From: Bacteroidales bacterium UBA6428
Lineage (GTDB): Bacteria > Bacteroidota > Bacteroidia > Bacteroidales > UBA932
Reading direction: 5' to 3'
Assembly (NCBI GenBank): GCA_002437305.1
Contig: DJOW01000016.1
Coordinates: 43,804 to 69,048 of the forward strand
DNA length: 25,245 nt
Shown: piece after piece, positions 1 to 5,634 of the stretch
How the letters are laid out: each line of letters opens with the position of its first letter
Numbering within the stretch: the first letter of the stretch is position 1
Made by a program: the position numbers and the translations under genes
Notes under the pieces: model-generated
Told to the model about the DNA's origin: nothing
What the model saw: the letters and a program-made list of their open reading frames with translations, nothing else
Database searches by the model: none

Positions 1-17
1 CCCCCCCCCCCCCCCCC
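1..17. repeat. Poly-C run at the window edge
   Basis: Seventeen consecutive C residues open the window. Nothing similar occurs elsewhere here. At a sequence end this is most simply an assembly or sequencing-end artefact; a genuine slippery homopolymer cannot be excluded without the flanking sequence. Confidence 0.6.
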
Positions 18-237
18 ATATGAAAAAAACAATAGTTTGCGTTTTTTTTACTGTCATAAGAGCAATAACATCAAATAGTGGCGTCTCAAAGTTCCTGAAA
101 GCGGGTCTCCAGCCAGAACTGGATTAATAACTAGCGAGTGACTGCACAACAGGTATCCAAGAATGTTTCAAAAGCGCGATGTCTTTGAATATTATCGATG
201 ACAGTCAGGCGTTTCTCTTCTTAAAGACTCTTAAGCC
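18..237. other. Stretch without a recognisable gene
   Basis: About 220 bases with no convincing coding region. A 35-codon plus-strand reading frame starting at 20 (beginning MKKTIVCVFF) is too short, and too much a product of A and T homopolymers, to call. No hairpin terminator or clear promoter was seen. Confidence 0.4.
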
Positions 238-641
238 TTACCGCCGGACATTTGCGGCGAAACTTGTCTTGTTTGCATCAGATTTAAAACAAATATGCCA
301 TGACATTATTTGAACTCGTTCTGTCTTGAACATCCTGCGCAGCAGAAAGAAGCCCTCGCCGATTGTCCGTTTGATGGTTCCGAAAGGCATTTGCGGTTGT
401 CCATCTTCCTCTCGTCCATGTGGATCTTGAACCTGACGAAGTACCCTTCGCGTGCCTTGGCGATCATCTGCTCCAATGTCATTCTGGAGATGTCGGCGTC
501 GGTCTGTTCCCTGTGGCGCATCGTGACCTCCTCCACGGATGCGTCCGTAAGGATGCCCTTAAGGCAGTCCGCCCCAGGGTAACTTGCATATTCTAAAATG
601 TTTCCGTATCTTAGCGGAACGTGCTGGAGAACGCGGAATTT
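238..641 (-). pseudogene. Decayed coding remnant, function unknown
   Basis: The minus strand is open in one frame from 641 to 306, and the part up to about 411 reads like real protein (for example TDADISRMTLEQMIAKAREG, then YFVRFKIHMD). After about 411-415 that frame becomes cysteine-rich and implausible. A neighbouring frame then gives a protein-like continuation (EEDGQPQMPFGTIKRTIGEG, then FFLLRRMF) until a stop at 238-240. The simplest reading is one frameshift in a gene whose 5' end is missing, since the open frame ends inside the promoter region of the lipoprotein gene on the other strand. There is an internal ATG at 521 with a GGAGGAGG just upstream, so a short expressed fragment is possible. 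I do not recognise the family. Confidence 0.3.
584..614 (+). promoter_or_regulatory. Predicted promoter of the fimbrillin-like lipoprotein gene
   Basis: A TTG at 584-586 is followed after 20 bases by TATCTTAG at 607-614, close to the Bacteroidetes pattern TTTG-N19-21-TAnnTTTG. Transcription would begin near 621, leaving a leader of about 35 bases before the ATG at 657. This supports the ATG over the in-frame GTG at 621, which would lie at the transcript's 5' end. Confidence 0.5.
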
Positions 642-656
642 TTAACGATAACCTAT

Positions 657-2684
657 ATGATATTTACACAAAATCCTATCTTGGCGGTGGCCGCATCCGC
701 TGCGCTGATTCTTGCTTCCTGCGAAAAGAACAGTGATTTCACCAACGAGAATTTTCCTGCGGACGGAGTCGTCAGGATTGACGCCTCTGTAAGCGGCCTT
801 ATGACCAAAGCCGACTTGCCTTATAGCGGATATACCGGTAGCGACCTTGGGCTGTTTATTGATTACGGTGACGGTGATTACTATAGCAAGGACAATGTCC
901 GCTGGGTTAATAATGGCGGCACATGGACTCCGGAGAGCCAAGTCCTCTGGAAGAATGCGCAAAGTCCGGTCGGCATATTCGCCTATGCTCCGCACATCAG
1001 CGGGGCGGATGACCACACGGGTGTCGAGTTCTCCGTTCCTTCGAATCAGGTGAACGGCATTTCAGCTGCTGATTTCCTTTGGTACAGCAAACCTGGTTTT
1101 GTTCCTGCCAATGATTTGAGCAACCAGAAACTGAACATAACTTTCAGCCATGTGTTGGTGAAGTTGAAAGTCAATCTTGTTTTTGGAAATGAGTTCGGTG
1201 ATTCGCATTCTGTCAAGGATGTGATATTGAACGGGACTTCGAGCAAGATAAAATTCGACCTTGCCAATAGTACAATCACTGATTTGGATCAGTCATCTTC
1301 CAATGACATATCAATGTGCAATACGAAGGACGGTGTTTACGAGGCCATATTCTTCCCGGGTAAAGGCCAGAAAAGCGGATCGCGGATGCTCACGGTCGTG
1401 ATGTCCGACAGCAAGGCGTACAATGTCACTCTTGACAGTGACTTGGAGCTAACCAGCGGTTACGCTTATACCATGAATGTCAAGGTGGGGAAGGATAAAA
1501 CGGAGGCTGGAAGCGTCAATGTCATTGAATGGCAGCCGGAGAAAGAGTTGGGTGAGAAGGATAGTGATATTGAAGAATATTCTGTCTGGGACGGAGAGTC
1601 CACAGAATCTATCACAAAAGGATCAGGCTCGGAGTCTGACCCGTACCTCATAGAGTCCGCCGCGCAGTTGGCCGGTCTTGCGTATAATATCAACAATAAT
1701 GACAATTATGATTATAAAGGGAAGTACTTTAAGTTGATGAAAGACATAGACCTTGCAAGTAAGCCGTGGACACCTGTCGGCAACAATACTCATTTTCCTC
1801 ATCTGCGTCTGGACGGAAACGGAAAGAGCATCATCAATCTGAAGGTGGAAGAGAGCGATGGATATGCAGGTCTGTTCTATTGGCTTAGCGGTACAAGCTC
1901 CACGGAGAAATCGGTTGTGAGCAATCTTACCATAAGGAACGCTGATGTTAAAACCGGAGGCCGTGAAGCCGGGGTCATTGTCGGCTTCACTTCATTCATC
2001 GACATTATTGATTGCAGGGTTGATGGATCAGTGACAAGCGCATATTGTGCCGGAGGAATCGTAGGAAGCGGAGACCCAAGCATAATAAACTGTCGCGCGG
2101 ATGTCAATGTGACAGTCAATGCACCGGAATCAACCTCAAGGCCTATGTCAGTGGCAGCTGGAGGACTGATAGGGGACATCTCTTTCAATAATGATTATGA
2201 CAATACTATAACCAATTGTACCGTCAGGGGCACTGTTACAGTAAACAGTCAGGATCTGGAGAGCGCGAACGATTTCCATGCCGGCGGTGTGGCTGGATTA
2301 GCGTTTGCGAAGGTCAGTGACTGTACGTCCTATGCCGACATTAATTCCACATCTGAAAATGAGGTACATGTCGGAGGTCTTATAGGCACTGTCGGAGCCG
2401 GTGGCGAGATCAAGAACTGCTCAGCCTATGGTACCGTTCACGGAAAGAAAAACAATTTTGTCGGCGGCGCATACGGCTATGCCGTCGGGAACCACGAAAA
2501 AGTCCATTTTGGTGGAAAGATAGATGATGTCTCAGAAGTCGGGACAGGAGCTGTGGGCATCTTTATCGGCCATGCCGACGGAGTCTTCCAGACAAAGAAC
2601 TGCACCTACAGCAAAGTCGAAGGCTCATTCCCTGTCATCGGCAAAGATGAAAGCAAGAACACCCAGGACATCAAGATGAAATAG
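657..2684 (+). CDS. Fimbrillin-like (Mfa-like) lipoprotein with GLUG repeats
   Basis: Predicted 675-residue surface lipoprotein. A hydrophobic N-terminus ends in a lipobox (LILASC, Cys22), so it should be lipid-anchored and probably exported to the outer membrane. Residues about 40-290 resemble the Mfa-like/fimbrillin family: low cysteine, beta-rich, with the typical pattern of a buried helical 'FSHVLVKLKV' strand region. From about residue 310 a linker of the type 'GSGSESDPYLIES' introduces GLUG repeats (roughly residues 430-620), seen as successive AGVIVG, AGGIVG, AGGLIG, AGGVAG and VGGLIG units each followed by an 'I..C.V.G.V' strand. GLUG domains are common in adhesins. The ATG at 657 was chosen because an in-frame GTG at 621 coincides with the predicted transcription start. 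The signal peptide lacks the usual basic residues near its start, which is odd. No fimbrial operon partners are adjacent. The exact role (adhesin, minor fimbrial subunit) is inferred. Confidence 0.75.
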   Translation: MIFTQNPILAVAASAALILASCEKNSDFTNENFPADGVVRIDASVSGLMTKADLPYSGYTGSDLGLFIDYGDGDYYSKDNVRWVNNGGTWTPESQVLWKNAQSPVGIFAYAPHISGADDHTGVEFSVPSNQVNGISAADFLWYSKPGFVPANDLSNQKLNITFSHVLVKLKVNLVFGNEFGDSHSVKDVILNGTSSKIKFDLANSTITDLDQSSSNDISMCNTKDGVYEAIFFPGKGQKSGSRMLTVVMSDSKAYNVTLDSDLELTSGYAYTMNVKVGKDKTEAGSVNVIEWQPEKELGEKDSDIEEYSVWDGESTESITKGSGSESDPYLIESAAQLAGLAYNINNNDNYDYKGKYFKLMKDIDLASKPWTPVGNNTHFPHLRLDGNGKSIINLKVEESDGYAGLFYWLSGTSSTEKSVVSNLTIRNADVKTGGREAGVIVGFTSFIDIIDCRVDGSVTSAYCAGGIVGSGDPSIINCRADVNVTVNAPESTSRPMSVAAGGLIGDISFNNDYDNTITNCTVRGTVTVNSQDLESANDFHAGGVAGLAFAKVSDCTSYADINSTSENEVHVGGLIGTVGAGGEIKNCSAYGTVHGKKNNFVGGAYGYAVGNHEKVHFGGKIDDVSEVGTGAVGIFIGHADGVFQTKNCTYSKVEGSFPVIGKDESKNTQDIKMK

Positions 2685-2699
2685 TAAGCTCTTGATGTC
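2667..2699 (+). terminator. Possible hairpin terminator overlapping the lipoprotein stop codon
   Basis: GACATCAAGA at 2667-2676 pairs perfectly with TCTTGATGTC at 2690-2699, with a 13-base loop that contains the stop codon of the preceding gene. No T-run follows, so it may act as a transcript 3'-end stabiliser rather than an intrinsic terminator. Confidence 0.35.
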
Positions 2700-2739
2700 G
2701 TTGGACTCGGCAGGTCTGAAATATTCAATGTCTCTGTGT

Positions 2740-3175
2740 CTAGTACAAGAACCCGAACATCCATAGCGGGATTCGTGCTCCGTAACCTGTCTCAATGCCG
2801 TCTATGGCGAGGAAACTGTCAGGAAAGTCGGCTATTTGCGAGAAGTCTTTATAAGGGTCTCCTACTTCCACTCTCAGTTTTTCGTCTATAAGAAAATCCC
2901 CGAACGGGTCATATGCAAATATCCGTGTCTGATATGATATAGGAAAACCCGCCATGAGATCACGGGAGGAGGAGATCCTCAACTACTTCATCGACCATTC
3001 CACCAATGCCGGCACAGAATGGCAGTGCTGTCGGCATTCACATCATCCTTCCCACCCAGATACCGTCCAAGAAAGTCATAACGGATTCTATAAGGGCAAC
3101 TTTCCCGACAAGAATCGCGGTCAGGACCGTGACCGGATCTGACTCACGGATCATCATCGGCACATCGGGAGCTGA
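2740..3175 (-). pseudogene. Decayed coding remnant with several frame changes
   Basis: The minus strand carries three short protein-like pieces in successive frames. From 3175 to 3038 there is a piece with a hydrophobic segment (VTVLTAILVGKVALIES and beyond) ending in TGA. Next comes a piece reading CAGIGGMVDEVVEDLLLP and stopping at TGA. From about 2955 to 2740 a piece reads YQTRIFAYDPFGDFLIDEKL and on to a stop, ending in IPLWMFGFLY. Each piece is more protein-like than the alternatives on either strand, and together they suggest one degraded gene with at least two frameshifts. I do not recognise the family. The last piece could also be a short intact gene of about 72 residues starting at an ATG near 2955. 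Confidence 0.3.
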
Positions 3176-3189
3176 TTAGGTAGGGTGCT

Positions 3190-3197
3190 TACCTTTG
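3190..3197 (+). promoter_or_regulatory. Promoter -7-like box before a hairpin cluster
   Basis: TACCTTTG is an exact match to the Bacteroidetes -7 element TAnnTTTG. No good -33 TTTG is present about 20 bases upstream. It would start transcription near 3204 into the hairpin-rich segment that follows, where no protein-coding gene is seen. Confidence 0.35.
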
Positions 3198-3203
3198 CAT
3201 TAA

Positions 3204-3310
3204 AAAAAGCAATAGGCGGCCGCTGCGAAAGGCCGTGGAGGCTAACTGTTTGACAGTTTGTAAAATGAGAATACATACTCCATGCCTCCTCTGAGGGGAG
3301 TATGTTAACT
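3204..3310 (+). ncRNA. Candidate structured small RNA or leader
   Basis: Three successive inverted repeats lie within 90 bases just downstream of a -7-like box. CGGCC at 3217-3221 pairs with GGCCG at 3231-3235, AACTGT at 3244-3249 pairs with ACAGTT at 3253-3258, and ACATACTCC at 3273-3281 pairs with GGAGTATGT at 3297-3305. The last encloses a smaller CCTC/GAGG stem. It does not match tmRNA, RNase P, SRP or 6S RNA by eye. The only reading frame inside is nine codons from an ATG at 3265. The call is inference from structure and promoter only. Confidence 0.25.
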
Positions 3311-3410
3311 TTATCGGTTGGCTATCAGAATATTATCCACCACGCTGTCTGAGGAGTGCTTTCTGGAACCGAAGTCACACTTTCCGGGAAAGATGTCCGT
3401 AAAATAAACA

Positions 3411-3440
3411 ACAGCGAGGCTGGTGTCCCGACCTCGCTGT
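3411..3440 (-). terminator. Intrinsic terminator of the small gene
   Basis: ACAGCGAGG at 3411-3419 pairs perfectly with CCTCGCTGT at 3432-3440 (12-base loop). Read on the minus strand it is followed by a T-rich tract (TTGTTTATTTTA). It sits 7-20 bases beyond the stop of the minus-strand small gene. Confidence 0.7.
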
Positions 3441-3446
3441 CTTCGT

Positions 3447-3662
3447 TTAAAGAATGAGTTTTAACATAGGCAGATCCGCTTCTTGATCTGTTTCTCTTTC
3501 TGTTCGACCAGTTCCATCCAAAGACGTGAGTCCTTGAAGTCGCAGGCCGGTGAACTTCTCCAGCTGTGCCTCGCTGAACGGGAAGTTGCCTGAGATGTTG
3601 CTCCACGCCTCCGTGTCCATCATCTGGGCGACCACGCCCTCGCATAAATTGATCTTTTCCAT
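3447..3662 (-). CDS. Small protein of unknown function, probably frameshifted
   Basis: Reads as 71 residues from the ATG at 3662, 22 bases from a near-perfect -7 box (TAACTTTG) and just before a strong terminator, so it is a real transcription unit. The first 38 residues (MEKINLCEGVVAQMMDTEAW, then SNISGNFPFSEAQLEKFTG) look like genuine protein. After about 3548 the frame loses this character (LRLQGLTSLDGTG...). The adjacent frame continues plausibly from GCC at 3547 as a charged helix (ACDFKDSRLWMELVEQKEK, then QIKKRICLC), stopping at 3461-3463. A single inserted base, or loss of two, near 3547 would explain this; the intact form would be about 66-67 residues. I do not recognise the family. 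Its promoter module is shared with the WYL regulator, suggesting co-regulation. Confidence 0.55.
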   Translation of the reverse strand: MEKINLCEGVVAQMMDTEAWSNISGNFPFSEAQLEKFTGLRLQGLTSLDGTGRTERETDQEADLPMLKLIL

Positions 3663-3683
3663 ACTCGTTTTGTTTTGATGATG

Positions 3684-3781
3684 CAAAGTTACTCTGGTGC
3701 GCCGCAAAAATATGGCAGTGGAGGATAATTCGCTATCAATGAATATCCTAACGTATTCCCTTAGGTTGGTTTGCCCTAAAG
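3684..3781 (-). promoter_or_regulatory. 98-bp promoter module, copy A (small gene)
   Basis: On the minus strand the module starts with CTTTAGG (3781-3775) and runs 70 bases to CTCCACTGCCAT (ending 3712). A further 20-base spacer leads to the -7 box TAACTTTG (3691-3684), followed by GCATCA. The same layout, with identical spacings, lies in front of the WYL regulator gene and in a degenerate copy just upstream. It drives the small gene starting at 3662. The -33 position is occupied by CTGCCAT rather than TTTG, which suggests use of an activator or an unusual sigma factor. Confidence 0.65.
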
Positions 3782-3806
3782 AGAACCCTTTATATGATTG
3801 TTAATC

Positions 3807-3904
3807 AATGTATTGCCGCGCACCGACTTATACAGAGCGAGTGGGTGGTAAATGCTTATCAATGAATATGTTAGCGCATTCCCTTTGGCTGAATCATCCT
3901 AAAG
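3807..3904 (-). promoter_or_regulatory. 98-bp promoter module, degenerate copy B
   Basis: A tandem copy 25 bases upstream of copy A in the same orientation. From its CTTTAGG (3904-3898) it has the same length. It shares about two thirds of positions with copy A over the first 70 bases, including exact blocks AAGGGAAT and ATATTCATTGATA. The CTGCCAT anchor and the -7 box (AATACATT at 3814-3807) are degraded, so it is probably an inactive duplicate or a second regulator-binding site. Confidence 0.5.
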
Positions 3905-4005
3905 ACAAAAGGCTTAAAGGTTGATATTCATTGAGTTGTACTTTACCATCTTCCGCCGGGTGGCATGGTGTGACAAGACACGGCCTTGGTGTCGTGCAGA
4001 GGACG

Positions 4006-4500
4006 TTACAGAATCTTCATCGCGATCGCCGCGCAGGCCTCGGCATCGGCCAAGGCGTGATGGTGGTTCGCCAGGTCGTACCCGCAGGCAGCGGCCACAG
4101 TCTGGAGCTGATGGTTGGGGAGAGAACATCCGAAATGTCTTCGTGACGCCGCAAGGGTGTCGAGAAACTCATAGTCAGGGTAATCCATCTGATAGGCTTT
4201 GAAGACACTCCTAAGGCAACCCTCATCGAACCGGCTGTTGTGCGCCACGAGAGGCAATCCATCGATGAGCGGTCCAATCTTTTCCCAGACATAGGGGAAC
4301 ACAGGAGCGTCGTCCGTGTCGTCCGGTCCAAGGCCGTGAACCTGCCGGCAGAACCATTTGTAATATTCAGGCTCGGGGTGGATAAGGCTGTAGAAACTGT
4401 CCACGATCTTCCCTCCACGGACGACCACGATGCCAACTGAGCAAACGCTGCTCGGACACTCGTTGGCCGTCTCAAAATCAATAGCAGCAAAATCTGTCAT
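4006..4500 (-). CDS. DnaQ-like DEDDh 3'-5' exonuclease
   Basis: A 164-residue single-domain exonuclease of the DEDDh (DnaQ/epsilon-like) superfamily, which removes nucleotides from DNA or RNA 3' ends using two divalent metal ions. All motifs are visible. Exo I is FAAIDFET with D8 and E10, Exo II is HNSRFDEGCL with D92, and Exo III is NHHHALADAEA with the catalytic histidine at 147 and D152. There is no polymerase, helicase or BRCT domain, so it is not the replicative proofreading subunit in its usual long form. I start it at the ATG at 4500; a TTG precedes it. It lies 16 bases after the WYL regulator gene in the same direction and is presumably cotranscribed from that promoter. The substrate is unknown; a repair or nucleic-acid-defence job is inference from the neighbour. 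Confidence 0.9.
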   Translation of the reverse strand: MTDFAAIDFETANECPSSVCSVGIVVVRGGKIVDSFYSLIHPEPEYYKWFCRQVHGLGPDDTDDAPVFPYVWEKIGPLIDGLPLVAHNSRFDEGCLRSVFKAYQMDYPDYEFLDTLAASRRHFGCSLPNHQLQTVAAACGYDLANHHHALADAEACAAIAMKIL

Positions 4501-4516
4501 CAATATTCAATTTTCT

Positions 4517-5473
4517 TTATTGTAAGGTTTCTGAGCCTGTCGGAGTGGTGTGCGCTTCGGCCGGCTCAGCGACCTGTCTGGCAACGGAAATCCCATAACA
4601 CGATGCCATTCCTGCGACATTGTCAGCGATACTTTTGCGTAACTCTTTCGGCTCCAGCACCTCCACGTCCGCTCCATGCGAGAGGATCTCCTGCACGAAA
4701 TCGAATGTCGGGGCGATGTGGTAACTGAAGACCGAACTTCCGTCTTCAGTTACCGTTTCCTTTTGCGACCCGTGCAGCGGCAATGTCCGGAAGTACTTGA
4801 CCTGATCCGGCGCGACACGGATTCTGACATCCACCGGAGCCTCCCCGATGATGACTCCAAAGTAGTTACGGAAATATCCCTCCGCATCGAAGTCCTTCGG
4901 AAGCTCGAACCTTTCCTCCAGCTCCTCCATGTCCACGAAGCGGTCCAATGAATATATTCGTAAACCCAAGTCGCTGTCACCGAGCAGGTACCACCTCTGT
5001 TTGAAGTACTTGACGCAGTAAGGGCTGACGTTGAAGCAGTGCGGCTCTGGGTGGCGGAAACCCTGGTAGCAGAGGCTGATCACCTTTGAGTCCCGCATGG
5101 CGCTGATGACCTCGGTCAGGAACTTCTCGCTTGACGGAATCTTCTCCACAAGAATCCTCTCCTTCATGTCCGAGTTCTCCTGAAGCACATTGTTCATGCA
5201 CAGCGCGTGAAGCATCCAGTCGCCCGTGTCATCGTTCCCGACATCTGAGTGTCCTATGTAGAATCCAAGGCTCCTGTCATTCAGGATCTCGATCCCGAAC
5301 ATCCCGGCGATGGCATCCTTATGGTTGAAGAACGTCCTTTCCGACAACGGGTCGCCGGTTTCGTTCAGAGGACTGCGCCTCCATGCGTCACTGATGTCCC
5401 TGAACGAGATAGGTCCCCTTCGGTTGATCAGATCGACCAGCCAGATGTATCTCTTGAAATAATTCTTTGCCAT
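4517..5473 (-). CDS. WYL-domain transcriptional regulator
   Basis: A 318-residue regulator. The N-terminal ~75 residues form a winged helix-turn-helix typical of the family (MAKNYFKRYIWLVDLINRRG, then the recognition region RTFFNHKDAIAGMFGIEI). A WYL domain spans roughly residues 125-205 and includes KYFKQRWYLLGD. The C-terminal part resembles the WCX extension (DVRIRVAPDQVKYFRTLPLH onwards). WYL domains sense ligands such as nucleic acids or nucleotides, and relatives control phage-defence and DNA-damage genes. The start at 5473 is fixed by the -7 box at 5494-5501: a longer frame opening at 5512 would begin upstream of the transcript. The leader is about 14 bases. The same promoter module occurs before the small gene downstream, so the protein may regulate both itself and that gene; this is inference. 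Confidence 0.9.
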   Translation of the reverse strand: MAKNYFKRYIWLVDLINRRGPISFRDISDAWRRSPLNETGDPLSERTFFNHKDAIAGMFGIEILNDRSLGFYIGHSDVGNDDTGDWMLHALCMNNVLQENSDMKERILVEKIPSSEKFLTEVISAMRDSKVISLCYQGFRHPEPHCFNVSPYCVKYFKQRWYLLGDSDLGLRIYSLDRFVDMEELEERFELPKDFDAEGYFRNYFGVIIGEAPVDVRIRVAPDQVKYFRTLPLHGSQKETVTEDGSSVFSYHIAPTFDFVQEILSHGADVEVLEPKELRKSIADNVAGMASCYGISVARQVAEPAEAHTTPTGSETLQ

Positions 5474-5493
5474 CGTTTGTGAAGATCTTGATG

Positions 5494-5591
5494 CAAAGAT
5501 AGCTCTTTTCACTGAAAAAACATGGCAGTGGAGAGCATCGCTCTGACACTCAACTTCTTAAACGTTCGTCTATGGTGTAGGTAGCCTAAAG
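5494..5591 (-). promoter_or_regulatory. 98-bp promoter module, copy C (WYL regulator)
   Basis: On the minus strand this runs from CTTTAGG (5591-5585) to the -7 box TATCTTTG (5501-5494), followed by GCATCA. It has the same 70 + 20 + 8 base layout as copies A and B. It shares with copy A the block CTCCACTGCCAT followed by a T-run at the identical position. An AGAGC/GCTCT inverted repeat specific to this copy lies just upstream of that block. Confidence 0.65.
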
Positions 5592-5634
5592 AAGAAGCGT
5601 CAAGATGTTTGTTTACAGAAAGTTGTTTTCCACG

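Noticed and set aside
20..127. 35-codon plus-strand reading frame starting MKKTIVCVFF
   Set aside because: Too short, no promoter, composition dominated by A and T runs, located beside the suspect poly-C edge.
310..582. 90-residue plus-strand frame
   Set aside because: Antisense to the more protein-like minus-strand remnant; composition is that of a shadow frame.
2954..3142. 62-residue plus-strand frame beginning MRSREEEILNYF
   Set aside because: Only the first few residues look natural; the rest is rich in His, Cys and Arg, and the opposite strand gives better pieces.
3921..4202. Plus-strand frames over the exonuclease gene
   Set aside because: Arg/Pro-rich shadows of an intact minus-strand gene with all catalytic motifs.
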